From CBDCWQ01 sp965223435 (GTDB taxonomy: Bacteria; Myxococcota; Kuafuiibacteriia; Kuafuiibacteriales; Kuafuiibacteriaceae), in contig CBDCWQ010000021.1 in NCBI GenBank assembly GCA_965223435.1, forward strand, positions 62,001 through 126,000: 64,000 nt of DNA, read 5' to 3'. The notes under the pieces were generated by a model. It searched no databases. It was not told the origin of the DNA and was given only the letters and a program-made list of their open reading frames with translations. The translations under genes were made by a program, and so were the position numbers. Positions 55,916 through 64,000 of this stretch are shown one piece after another. Position 1 is the first letter of the stretch. Every line of letters begins with the position of its first letter.

Positions 55916-56143
55916 CGGCCAAACATTGAGATCAGAAACAGCATCGATGAAGTGAAAGACACGAATGAAAAGTAGGCCAATTCACCTGTACAAAACCCGC
56001 TGCCAAATGGCGGACAATGGCGAGACTGTAGTGCCCGATTGGTTTCTGGACAGTACGGGTATCCTTCTCATAGATGCGTGTACCACTGACCCACTCTGTC
56101 ATCGACGCGGTTTGTTGAACGGATACGAGCACCTACAGGTCCT

Positions 56144-56680
56144 TTAGAGTTGGAGGGTGCCGAGCACCGCGCGAGCGGCTTCCTCGAATGCCCTGCAGGC
56201 AGGCTTTTGTCGCAGCGCGAGCTTGAATGACTCATCACGACTGGCAGCCCGTTCGTTTGTTTCCAAAAAAGCTGCAGTTGCGGCTAGTTCGAGTGCTCGC
56301 CATTCCGATGGCGCAAGCTTTTCGACGGCCTCTGCTAGTCCCGTCAGCTCGGGGCGCTCTCCAAACCGCCGAAGCCATTCTTTGCCAGAGTCCGTGAGGT
56401 TGTAGGCAAATCGGACTTGCTCTTCGCTGTATTTTTCCTGTTCTTCCTTCACAAGTCCGGCGGAGACGACATCCTGAAGAGTATCCGAGAGTTCCCGACT
56501 GTATGGACCATAGTGATGATATGCGAAGTCGGCATTTTTGAAGTCCGGATGCGCCTTTAGCTTCAACAGATAGGCGAATTTTTGAACGCGGATCCTGTTC
56601 TGGACGCGACCCCCGCATTGCGAGAGCATCCAGAGTAGTCCGTGCGTAGTGTCTCCTCTCAAAGCATGTTCCATGTTCAA
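56144..56680 (-). CDS. YwgA-like protein paired with HD phosphohydrolase
   Basis: 178 residues, mainly helical. It resembles the YwgA family (RIRVQKFAYLLKLK, FAYHHYGPYSRELSDTL, AGLVKEEQEKY, AYNLTDSGKEWL). In Bacillus subtilis, ywgA lies near ywfO, which encodes an HD-domain dNTPase (from memory, not checked). The same pairing here, with a 4-bp ATGA overlap to the HD gene upstream, suggests a shared function such as control of the hydrolase. No catalytic motif was seen. Confidence 0.75.
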   Translation of the reverse strand: MNMEHALRGDTTHGLLWMLSQCGGRVQNRIRVQKFAYLLKLKAHPDFKNADFAYHHYGPYSRELSDTLQDVVSAGLVKEEQEKYSEEQVRFAYNLTDSGKEWLRRFGERPELTGLAEAVEKLAPSEWRALELAATAAFLETNERAASRDESFKLALRQKPACRAFEEAARAVLGTLQL

Positions 56681-58068
56681 TCCTCCCTAAGTGTTTTGTA
56701 GAGCTTCTGACGAATCTCAGCGGGAAACGCGATCCGAGGAAAGTATCGCTTTTTCTTCAGCGCCAAGACAATTTCGCTATGGTCTGCCGCTTCAATAGGC
56801 TGAGCTGCGCCAGTCTCGTCAATAATCCAGATCGATCTGTCCGCGGCCTCGGGCTTCCAGTCGTAGCGGATGTAACTCGTTCGCGACGGCTCGTCGCGGT
56901 GAACGTAGTAGTTGACTTCGTCTTCGGTGACCCCGAGATCTGACTTGACAAGCTTTCGTGCAACCTCCAGGGCCTTGTTCATGGTCTCATAATCCTCCCA
57001 GGATTCTAGGCGGTTAAGGTCCAGGTCCCAGGTCTTAAAAATCTGTCTCGCCATGATTCGCCGAGAGAGGTCGGAAAGCGTTTTATCGTTGTGGAACTGC
57101 CATGCCTCGACGAGCGCCCAAACCTGGTGCTCGCCTAGCCGCGCATATTGTCGGAGGTTTACCTTCTGCCCTTCTTTAAAGAGAGACGCGAGCGGATGAA
57201 GGCCCGATGGGTCGCCAGGGAAGACATCCGTTGCGCCGTTGGATGCTAGATGGTGGGCTCGATGCAAGATGGAAGCGATAAGAATGCTTGCACCGCGGTT
57301 GGTGTGGTGGAAGTATACCGCGCGATACATCTGATCGAGCGCAACGAGATACCCCTCCACAGTTTCGAATCCACGCTGGTGGACAGCGATCCTTTTGCCT
57401 TCTGAATGGTGAAGCATATCGAGGAGTCGAGGCAGGTCGTAGCTATGACCAGTAAGGCCTGCTCCACGGGCATCTCGAAGAAGATAGTCAAGGCGGTCAG
57501 CATCTAGTTGGCTCGAGACCAGTCGATATATCCACCGGTCATCTTTGCGGCGGGTTTCGTCGAAATAGGCCGCGATGTGGTTGGGTAGTTCCGCGTCGAT
57601 GGCTCTCAGGATACCATTGATCGCAGAATCATTCTCTTCGATGAATCGAAGGGTCATTTGTTCGTGATTGAATGGGATTTCCGCCCCTTTGAGGATCTCT
57701 TCGATGGTATGGGAGAACGGACCGTGGCCAACATCGTGTAGTAATGCGGCCACGGCTGTACAAAGCTGAGCTGAGTCGTCGGTTGTTTCGCCCATGTTGC
57801 GGAGAATGCGCTGATACATCTCCGCGGCTAGGTAAGCCACGCCCATGCTGTGTGAGAAACGAGAGTGTTCCGCACCGTGAAACACGAAATTCGCGAGGCC
57901 GTTCTGTCTAATATGGCGAAGGCGTTGGAACTCTTTGGTGTCGATCAGTTTTTGGAGGACCCAGCTTTTTTTGGCGCCGGCGCCGCTGGGTGCCTTTTTC
58001 TCCAGCGACACTGGCTCAAATCGGATTTGGCCGTGAACGGGATCCCGGAAGAGCTTAGGTCGCGGCAT
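56677..58068 (-). CDS. HD-domain dNTP triphosphohydrolase-like protein (YwfO/SAMHD1 type)
   Basis: 463 residues. It starts with the family's entry motif (MPRPKLFRDPVHGQIRFEP). The metal site is visible: H68 in EHSRFSHSMGVA, then H111-D112 (LLHDVGHGPFSH) and a later Asp in the DADRLDYLLRDA block (about 196), so it should be an active metal-dependent hydrolase of the dNTPase class. Such enzymes lower dNTP pools, and relatives defend against phage. It is translationally coupled to the YwgA-like gene at 56144. The start is a clear ATG, with no long upstream extension. Confidence 0.88.
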   Translation of the reverse strand: MPRPKLFRDPVHGQIRFEPVSLEKKAPSGAGAKKSWVLQKLIDTKEFQRLRHIRQNGLANFVFHGAEHSRFSHSMGVAYLAAEMYQRILRNMGETTDDSAQLCTAVAALLHDVGHGPFSHTIEEILKGAEIPFNHEQMTLRFIEENDSAINGILRAIDAELPNHIAAYFDETRRKDDRWIYRLVSSQLDADRLDYLLRDARGAGLTGHSYDLPRLLDMLHHSEGKRIAVHQRGFETVEGYLVALDQMYRAVYFHHTNRGASILIASILHRAHHLASNGATDVFPGDPSGLHPLASLFKEGQKVNLRQYARLGEHQVWALVEAWQFHNDKTLSDLSRRIMARQIFKTWDLDLNRLESWEDYETMNKALEVARKLVKSDLGVTEDEVNYYVHRDEPSRTSYIRYDWKPEAADRSIWIIDETGAAQPIEAADHSEIVLALKKKRYFPRIAFPAEIRQKLYKTLRED

Positions 58069-59084
58069 GTCGTGGTCCTGCTGGGCTTTTGGCTCGGCTC
58101 CACCAAGCGGCTGCCCAGCCCAAGCGCTTAAAAACGACGCTATACCAGGTTTTCATGCCGCTCAAGTGTTCAGCGCAACATGAGGGGACTGGTGTGGAAA
58201 CGGCGGAACAGCGTTTGCCCTTTCTTCGTTTCCGTTCCGCTTCGGGTAGCAAGCGAACCCTGGCACTAACCCCGACCGTTCCGCTTGGGCGCCTAAGAGG
58301 AACCGTGCTCAGCACAGAGATTGGGGCGAGAACTACGGAGATTGGTTAACATAGGTTTGCGGAGTAATTACAGATGCTTATCGATTTATACAATTAACAT
58401 TGCGATCTAGTCTCCGCTTTCTCCGCAGAGATTCAAGTCGATACCTTGGCGGCAATGGCGAAACTGGTGTCGCGGCCATCTTGACCACGCCTTCTGCGAG
58501 CTCCTTGATTTCCAGTATTTGGGCCCGTTCTGCGGGTACACAGTGGGTTTTCGGCGGGTGCCGGTAGAAAAGAGGATCGCCGACGTGTTTCTCTTGTCGG
58601 CTGATGTCGAATCTCAGTTCACTCGTGAAATTGCGGGACGGTGTCCAATTCTACCGTACGCGGCATAAACGTGTTGGCGGATGCCTACCTGAGTTGATCA
58701 AGCAGCACGCAGCCCACTGCCTCAAGCGTCATTCGGTTTCGGAAGTCGCCTAGGCGGTGGGCGAGAGAGAACTTGTGACCTGTGTGCGTCTTCGAGAAAC
58801 CGGACAATTTTTCCGGAACGCCACTGGGGGCGGGCGTCGCGGACACGGTGTTGACCGTTGGCGCCGACTGCACTGGCCACAGAATCTGCTAAATGATTTC
58901 GTGGCTTTCCAACGCCACCGCGCTGATGTGGCGCCATAATCCCGAGTGTTGGGTCCCCTGGGCCTATCAGGAACGCCTGCGAGCGCTCACCCGGCGGACC
59001 ACTGATCCCCCCGAGCCCTCTGCTCCCTTTGCCTAGCCAAAATCAAGTCCAGCACCAACTGCTGCTTTAGGCCCACTGGTACAT
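58069..59084. other. Gene-poor region with decayed coding traces
   Basis: About 1 kb without a supportable gene. Short plus-strand stretches read like protein but are broken by stops and shifts, notably one with WRRLHWPQNLLNDFVAFQRH (about 58850-58920) and one with LMWRHNPECWVPWAYQERLR (about 58930-59000). They look like remains of a mobile element or lost gene. I cannot identify the parent families. Confidence 0.4.
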
Positions 59085-59382
59085 TTATGCGTGGTGCAAC
59101 AGGTCCCCGAGGGAGAATTTCAAATATCTGCCTCGGATTCTGCCGGCACCCGACGGAAACCTACGTCCCATACTGAGGGACTCTAAGGCATCAAGAAAGT
59201 TGGTTTCGAGATTGGCGGGCAGCGCGATCGAGATGTTCTTTCCCGCGTGGGCAAAATCGACATCCAGGGTGCGTGCCGCGTTCTCGAAGCGCCCTCCCAG
59301 CATGTTGCTGTAAGCCAAGAATGCGTGGGTGCCCACCAGAACCCCTCGCTCTAAAAACCCGCTTGATGATACGTGTGCCCCC
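59085..59382 (-). pseudogene. Nucleotidyltransferase (GSU2403-family-like) remnant
   Basis: The minus-strand frame contains GVLVGTHAFLAYSNMLGGRF, TLDVDFAHAGKNISIALPAN and LDALESLSMGRRFPSGAGR, which match the middle of GSU2403-family nucleotidyltransferases (VLVGTxAF, TxDvDFA, AxxSLxMG). These are often partners in toxin-antitoxin-like pairs. The family's C-terminal part is missing: after this block the frame diverges and stops at 59085. The frame also runs upstream into the ABC gene, but only as its shadow. It is a fragment, not a working gene. Confidence 0.65.
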
Positions 59383-59396
59383 ATTGAGGGAATCCA

Positions 59397-60104
59397 TTGA
59401 GTCTCGAAGCTAAGGAATTGGTGAAGCACTACGGGGACAACGTCGCACTGCGCGGCTTGGATCTGCGCGTAGACGGTGGTGAGGTTTTCTGTCTTCTTGG
59501 CGCCAATGGTGCGGGGAAGACCACGACGATTCAGCTCTTCTTGGGGTTCATCAAACCCACCTCGGGCAGCGCCATAATCATGGACAAGGATGTCCAGGAG
59601 CACCCGCTCGAAACGAAGCGTTCTCTTGCCTACATTCCCGAGAATGTTATGCTGTATCCAAATTTGACGGGTGTCGAGAATCTTGAATACTTTGTGACTT
59701 TGGCGAACTGTCCCGACCGCAGTGCAGACACCCTTTCAGCGACGCTCCTTCGAGCTGGCTTACCCAAAGATGCCATTCACCGGCCGGTCGGCGCTTATTC
59801 AAAGGGGATGAGGCAGAAGGTGGGCATTGCGATCGCGATCGCGCGGCAGGCCAAGGTCCTTCTGCTCGACGAGCCCACATCGGGTCTCGACCCTAAGGCA
59901 TCCAATGAGTTTTCGGAACTGGTGGCGTCCCTTCGAGATGCGCATGTCGCGGTTCTTATGGCGACCCACGATCTGTTTCGGTCTCGCGAGATCGGTACCC
60001 GCATTGGGATCATGAAGCGAGGACAAATGGTGTCCCAGTTCCGAGCGAGCGATGTGTCACATACCGATCTCGAAAAGATCTACTTGGAAAACATGCGAGA
60101 TTAA
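59397..60104 (+). CDS. ABC-2 type exporter ATP-binding protein
   Basis: 235 residues from a TTG start with GAGGG seven bases upstream. Motifs: Walker A GANGAGKTTT, signature YSKGMRQKVGIAIAIA, Walker B VLLLDEPTSGLDP and switch His in MATHDL. This CcmA/GldA-like class drives ABC-2 membrane partners. The next gene starts 2 nt after the stop, and both downstream permeases are DUF3526-type, the usual arrangement in these exporters. The substrate is unknown. Confidence 0.92.
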   Translation: MSLEAKELVKHYGDNVALRGLDLRVDGGEVFCLLGANGAGKTTTIQLFLGFIKPTSGSAIIMDKDVQEHPLETKRSLAYIPENVMLYPNLTGVENLEYFVTLANCPDRSADTLSATLLRAGLPKDAIHRPVGAYSKGMRQKVGIAIAIARQAKVLLLDEPTSGLDPKASNEFSELVASLRDAHVAVLMATHDLFRSREIGTRIGIMKRGQMVSQFRASDVSHTDLEKIYLENMRD

Positions 60105-60106
60105 GT

Positions 60107-61534
60107 GTGAATTCCGCGCTCCATGTTGTCGCCCAAAAGGAGCTCCGAGAAATGATCAGGGATGGGCGGATTCGTGTGCTTTTTGCCATCGTGTTGGGTC
60201 TTGCGGTCGCTGCGCTTGTCTTTGGTGCCCAGCAAACGAGCAAAGCCGCCGAGGCCCGTGAGCACGCGAAAAGGCGGGCCAACTCCCAATGGGAATCTCA
60301 GGGGGAGAAGAATCCGCACGTGGCCGCTCACTATGGGACCCACGTGTTTGCACCCACCACGGTTGCGACGGCGATTGATCCGGGGGTCTCTGCCTATCTG
60401 GGTCGATCTATTCGAATTGAGGCTCACAAGCGAAACATGGCCAGCTACTCCTCGGCGCAAGAAAGCGCAGCCTTGCAACGGCACGGCGGTTTTTCGGTGG
60501 CGCTGGTCCTGTACCAGTTGGTTCCGTTGCTGATCATCGCCCTCGGCTATGGGATGTGGAGCCGTGAGCGAGAGCGTGGCACGCTCAGACAAGTTTTGAG
60601 CACGGGCATTGACCGGCAAACGCTGTTTTTTGGCAAGGCTGCGGCGTTGTTTGTCGCCTTGCTCGGGGTCCTTTTGCCTGCGGGACTACTCGTTCTCGGG
60701 GTCCTCTGGTGGATGGGGGGCGGAGGCGGCGCCATCGTGTTGCGCCTTGTATTGCTTGCGATGTGTTACAGCCTCTATCTCGCGACCTTCGGCGCTCTCG
60801 TGCTGCATGCATCGGCCATTGCCAAAACCTCGCGCGCATCCCTGGTTGGAATGATCGGGTTGTGGGGCATGTTCTGCCTAGTTATTCCGCGACTGGGTAC
60901 AGAAGTTGCTGGAGTCGCGGTGCCATTGCCAAGCGAGGCCGAACTCTCCAGGGATATCGCCAACGGTCTGGAAAATGGCATCGATGGAAAAACGCCCGGA
61001 AAAGATGCAGTGGAAGCCATCGTCACAAAACTGATGAAGGAGCAGAACCTGGCGAATGCGGGAATGCTTATGGACGAAGCGGAGCTGAACGGCATCGAGC
61101 TTCGGGCCGAGGCGCGCTGGGAGGATAGGGTCTACGACCACCACATGGAGGCGCTCCAAGAGCGGATCTCTCTACAGGAGCAAGCCGCGGCCGCGGTGGG
61201 CTTGCTTTCTCCGTATGCGATGATGCGAAACCTCTCCGCAGGGTTTTGCGGTACGGATCTGGCCCATCACCAGCACTTTGCCACGTACGCACAGAGATGG
61301 CGTAAGCGCTTCGTCAATTTCCTCAATGAGGCGTTTGCCAAGAACAGCGGTGCCGAGGGCTGGGACTACCGAGCCGGCCCGGAGCTGTGGAAGAGGGCGC
61401 CGGCCTTCGAGTATCAAGAGCCGGGCCCGGGGTTTGCGATGTCGACGCATGCGCTTAGCCTTGGGGGGCTTGTCCTGTGGTTCGTTTTCGCCCTCGGGCT
61501 CGCCTTGGGCTCGTCCCGGAAGGTGGCGGTGTGA
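60107..61534 (+). CDS. ABC-2 transporter permease, DUF3526 type (first)
   Basis: 475 residues from GTG 60107. One N-terminal membrane segment (IRVLFAIVLGLAVAALVFGA) and a large extracytoplasmic loop precede four or five more membrane segments (from YQLVPLLIIALGYGMW on). The ERERGTLRQVLSTG motif is the usual coupling segment. The C-terminal block SAGFCGTDLAHHQHFATYAQ fits DUF3526. It overlaps the next permease by 4 bp (GTGA), so ATPase and both permeases form one operon. Confidence 0.88.
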   Translation: MNSALHVVAQKELREMIRDGRIRVLFAIVLGLAVAALVFGAQQTSKAAEAREHAKRRANSQWESQGEKNPHVAAHYGTHVFAPTTVATAIDPGVSAYLGRSIRIEAHKRNMASYSSAQESAALQRHGGFSVALVLYQLVPLLIIALGYGMWSRERERGTLRQVLSTGIDRQTLFFGKAAALFVALLGVLLPAGLLVLGVLWWMGGGGGAIVLRLVLLAMCYSLYLATFGALVLHASAIAKTSRASLVGMIGLWGMFCLVIPRLGTEVAGVAVPLPSEAELSRDIANGLENGIDGKTPGKDAVEAIVTKLMKEQNLANAGMLMDEAELNGIELRAEARWEDRVYDHHMEALQERISLQEQAAAAVGLLSPYAMMRNLSAGFCGTDLAHHQHFATYAQRWRKRFVNFLNEAFAKNSGAEGWDYRAGPELWKRAPAFEYQEPGPGFAMSTHALSLGGLVLWFVFALGLALGSSRKVAV

Positions 61535-62952
61535 GCACATGGTCCACGGTGATGCGCCTGGAGTGGCGTATCCTTCGAAGGGAGCGATCGGCCCTGGCGG
61601 TTCTTGGGTTGTTCTCCCTGTGTCTCGTACTCGCTGCGCTTTCTTCCGGCCGTCACGCGGCAGAGCTCGAAGACGGCATGCAACGCTCCCGAGAGGCTGA
61701 GGCAACGCGTTTCGCGGACGCCGCGGTGACGATCGACGATTACAACCGTACCCATAAACCGCTGCAATCCGGGGACCCTCGCAATCCGCAATACATGGGA
61801 AGTGAAGGGGCCGCGCGCATCGCCATTTTGCCATCCGCCCCGCTGGCGGCCATGGCGGTCGGCAAGCGAGACTTGGCACCCCAGGCGGTACGCGTCACGA
61901 GCGGGGTCGAACTCGCGGCCGATCGAGAAACCGAGACGCCCATGATCGGTCCGACGCGCCTTGCGACCGGGCCCTTTGATCCTGTGTTTCTGTTCGTTAG
62001 CCTGTTCCCACTTGTGGTCATCGTTCTATCGTACGAACTCCTGACGGGCGAGCGCGAGCGAGGCACTTTGGCCATGCTTCTTTCGCAGCCAGTCACCCAA
62101 CGCGAGCTTGTCCTCGGGAAAGCCGGTGCCCGAGCGGTTCTTCTCGTGCTTGTCACCCTGGCATTGAGCCTTGTCGGACTTGTATTTGCGGGGGCACGCC
62201 TCTCGTCGGTCACGGCCTGGGTTCATGTGGGTCTCTTTGCGGTGGTCATTTTAAGCTGGGCGCTTTTTTGGTTCGCCGCGGCGGTTTTTGTGAACGCGTT
62301 CGGTCAAAGTTCATCGAGCAACGCTCTCTCGCTTGTCGGTTTGTGGTTGCTGTTGGTGATCGTGATGCCTGGTTTGGTGCAGGTGGCTGTCGACGTGATG
62401 CACCCACCGCCGTCACGCGTTGAGTTTCTTCATGAAGTGCGCGAAGCCACCCAGGAGGCAGAACAAAAACTAGCGAGCATTCAAGGTCGTCATGATGTCG
62501 ACCGGACAACTCATGATTTTGCAAAGAGGGTGACAGCGATGCAAAAGGAGTTAGCCGTCAAGATGGAGCCCATCCTCGCCAATATGAGGGCCAGGCAGTC
62601 TGAACGCCAGTCGTTGATCGGTTCTCTCAAATTCCTTTCTCCTGCCATGGTGGTGCAGCTTGCCGTCGAAGACATTGCCGGAAGTGGCAATCTGCGTCAC
62701 AACCGATTCGAATCTCAGGTGGACGATTACCATGCGGCTTACCGAGCCTTCTTCTTCTCACGAGTTGACCAGAACCGATGGCTCCGGTCCGAAGAACTTC
62801 ACGATGTTCCTAGATTTGAGTTCGTTGAAGAGCCGACGGCTGAGTTGAGCCTGCGCGCCACGCTGGGGGCATTGTGGATACTCGCCCTTACGATCTTTTT
62901 CGTTGCGTTGGCGTTTCCGGGGTTACGAACCATAGGCCGGCTCTCGCGATGA
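61531..62952 (+). CDS. ABC-2 transporter permease, DUF3526 type (second)
   Basis: 473 residues from GTG 61531, which overlaps the previous stop (GTGA); the frame is open from 61477, but that part is the tail of the previous gene in another frame. The layout repeats its partner: N-terminal membrane segment (LAVLGLFSLCLVLAALSSG), extracytoplasmic loop, ERERGTLAMLLSQPVTQREL coupling motif, several further membrane segments, and a late extracytoplasmic loop with an HNRFESQVDDYHAAYRAFFF pattern before the last membrane segment. It is probably a heterodimer with 60107. Confidence 0.88.
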   Translation: MSTWSTVMRLEWRILRRERSALAVLGLFSLCLVLAALSSGRHAAELEDGMQRSREAEATRFADAAVTIDDYNRTHKPLQSGDPRNPQYMGSEGAARIAILPSAPLAAMAVGKRDLAPQAVRVTSGVELAADRETETPMIGPTRLATGPFDPVFLFVSLFPLVVIVLSYELLTGERERGTLAMLLSQPVTQRELVLGKAGARAVLLVLVTLALSLVGLVFAGARLSSVTAWVHVGLFAVVILSWALFWFAAAVFVNAFGQSSSSNALSLVGLWLLLVIVMPGLVQVAVDVMHPPPSRVEFLHEVREATQEAEQKLASIQGRHDVDRTTHDFAKRVTAMQKELAVKMEPILANMRARQSERQSLIGSLKFLSPAMVVQLAVEDIAGSGNLRHNRFESQVDDYHAAYRAFFFSRVDQNRWLRSEELHDVPRFEFVEEPTAELSLRATLGALWILALTIFFVALAFPGLRTIGRLSR

Positions 62953-62999
62953 ATGTTGACCGGTTGACGCCCGATGTATGGGCAGGAGAGATAACAGTC

Positions 63000-63671
63000 G
63001 TGGTGAAACGAATGGTACAAAGTAGTTTTCGAGTCTTTGCGCTGGGCTTGATCGCCTCGGGGCTGGGGTGTGTGCAAGAGTCGAAACCGTCTGGGGGCGC
63101 CAAAGCCAAGGTTGAAGAAAGCACGAAATCTTCAAAGATGATGTCTACGCCAGAGGTTGTATTCGACCCCCGCAACCCACCGCCAGGCTTTACGAAGTGT
63201 CACCGAAACCACTGCCACCGGGAAGGTGGCGGCGTCGCTTCATACCAGCAAGTGATGCAGGAGATCGGTGCGACGAAGGCCATCAATGTGCCCAAGCCCA
63301 AGCCCATGCCCGCGGCGCCCAGCGACGTCGCAGAGGTGCCGGCCGACGCAATGAAGACCAAGAGTGGCCTGGCGATGAAGGTCCTCAAGCCGGGCAAGGG
63401 TAAAAAGCCCGGACCCCAAAGCACGGTCGTGGTGCATTACACGGGCTGGACAGCCGCCGGCCAGGGTTTCGACTCAAGCGTAAGCCGCGGTGAACCCGCG
63501 ATGATTCCGTTGTCCAAGCTTAGAATCAAAGGCTTGGCCGAGGCACTGCTGCTGATGACCAGCGGTGAAGAACGTCGACTTTGGGTGCCGGAGAAACTTG
63601 CTTTCGAAGGCAGGCCGGGCAGGCCACGTGGAATGGTTGTTTTTGACGTGCAGCTGCTCGAAGTTTTTTAG
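63000..63671 (+). CDS. FKBP-type peptidyl-prolyl isomerase lipoprotein
   Basis: The start is chosen at GTG 63000, with GGAGAG nine bases before; ATG 62949, overlapping the previous stop, is an alternative. A lipobox (LIASGLGC) gives an envelope-anchored protein. A linker carries a His/Cys cluster (TKCHRNHCHREGGG, about 60-73) before a Pro/Lys-rich spacer. The C-terminal FKBP domain (STVVVHYTGWTAAGQGFDSS, RRLWVPEKLAFEG, MVVFDVQLLEVF) is complete and should fold proteins or act as a chaperone in the periplasm. It follows the exporter permease directly, perhaps as part of the same transcript. Confidence 0.88.
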   Translation: MVKRMVQSSFRVFALGLIASGLGCVQESKPSGGAKAKVEESTKSSKMMSTPEVVFDPRNPPPGFTKCHRNHCHREGGGVASYQQVMQEIGATKAINVPKPKPMPAAPSDVAEVPADAMKTKSGLAMKVLKPGKGKKPGPQSTVVVHYTGWTAAGQGFDSSVSRGEPAMIPLSKLRIKGLAEALLLMTSGEERRLWVPEKLAFEGRPGRPRGMVVFDVQLLEVF

Positions 63672-63709
63672 GCGCTTGTGGCTTCAGGTGCTGCCCAAGA
63701 GACTATGGG

Positions 63710-64000
63710 CTACGGTGCGCCGACCGCAATATAGCCAATAGTCTCGAAGTCGTGCTGACCATCGCTCCCCTTTTCTTCTTGCATTTGAATCGAGAATCCA
63801 GAGGCGTTGATGTTGCTCTGACGGGTTACGACGGCCTCGCCTTCTACGTTGGTTTGGACCTGACTGAACACGATTGGCGTGGCTGCAAATCGGGACGAGA
63901 AAGCGACCTCATTCCATTTCGGATTGGTGTGGTCGGTCGTATTATCAACTGGGAGCATCGCTGCGACAATTTGTTGGGCGTTGGCGAGGCTATGAGTCCC
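63710..64000 (-). CDS. H-type-lectin-like protein, C-terminal end (5' end outside window)
   Basis: The minus-strand frame is open to the window edge and ends in a stop at 63710. It encodes WNEVAFSSRFAATPIVFSQV, RQSNINASGFSIQMQEEKGS and FETIGYIAVGAP, the same pattern as the third lectin-like unit of the lipoprotein at 26162 (WKTVKFSKKFTDIPVLVTQV, FGWRLQEEKAN). It is therefore the end of another carbohydrate-binding-like protein, convergent with the FKBP gene. The rest lies outside the window. Confidence 0.75.
   Translation of the reverse strand, partial: GTHSLANAQQIVAAMLPVDNTTDHTNPKWNEVAFSSRFAATPIVFSQVQTNVEGEAVVTRQSNINASGFSIQMQEEKGSDGQHDFETIGYIAVGAP

Noticed and set aside
1..64000. CRISPR arrays, tRNA and rRNA genes
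   Set aside because: No regularly spaced identical repeats with unique spacers and no cloverleaf or rRNA-like stretches were noticed on reading; absence was not tested with a covariance model.

Overview
The window (64 kb, fairly GC-rich) looks like chromosome from a Gram-negative bacterium with a large envelope proteome. Many proteins carry lipoprotein or Sec signals, and there are outer-membrane beta-barrels, a LolA-like sorting protein, VIT/VWA/DUF2135 and DUF4412 proteins. This profile fits Myxococcota or a related former deltaproteobacterial group (possibly Bradymonadia). That is an inference from gene content; there is no rRNA or other marker gene to confirm it. I saw no tRNA, rRNA or CRISPR array.

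Layout. 1-1756: end of a winged-helix protein and a coupled lipoprotein. 1791-2867: an outer-membrane barrel on the minus strand. 3042-9820: a five-gene operon (LolD/MacB-type ATPase, two FtsX-fold permeases, a LolA-like periplasmic protein and an outer-membrane protein with a 78-bp tandem repeat), probably moving lipid or lipoprotein cargo to the outer membrane. 9817-11761: a two-gene module, an HNH nuclease and an unknown helical protein. 11872-13032: a decayed copy of a giant-protein gene, split by an IS630 remnant and a small element bounded by long inverted repeats.

13322-45580 is the most unusual part. It holds four very large genes (1420, 2567, 3124 and 1308 codons) that share a roughly 450-residue, probably alpha/alpha-toroid domain with fixed motifs (GANAWA-HGLG, TEHNLD, IDNCSWLALSVD, YHLEAT-GL, SSQRI, FIDV). 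Around it are swapped modules: an Asp-box beta-propeller with a Cys cluster, a ParB/sulfiredoxin-like repeat, a degenerate subtilase-like domain, and a two-lobed aspartyl-protease-like domain. Two relics of the family (11872-13032 and 25693-25897) show recent duplication and decay. Between them lie a lipoprotein with H-type-lectin-like and PPC-like repeats and one with two carbohydrate-binding-like repeats. I regard this as the candidate undescribed system: a diversifying family of secreted or surface giants, probably acting on glycans or proteins outside the cell.

46034-55915: housekeeping and envelope genes (truncated-haemoglobin lipoprotein, DEAD-type helicase with a DEGD motif, DUF4350-like lipoprotein, DUF4412 protein, SRPBCC protein, VIT/VWA/DUF2135 lipoprotein). 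56144-58068: an HD dNTPase-type protein overlapping a YwgA-like protein. 58069-59382: gene-poor DNA with a nucleotidyltransferase remnant. 59397-63671: an ABC-2/DUF3526 exporter operon ending in an FKBP lipoprotein. 63710-64000: the C-terminal end of another H-type-lectin-like protein that runs off the window.
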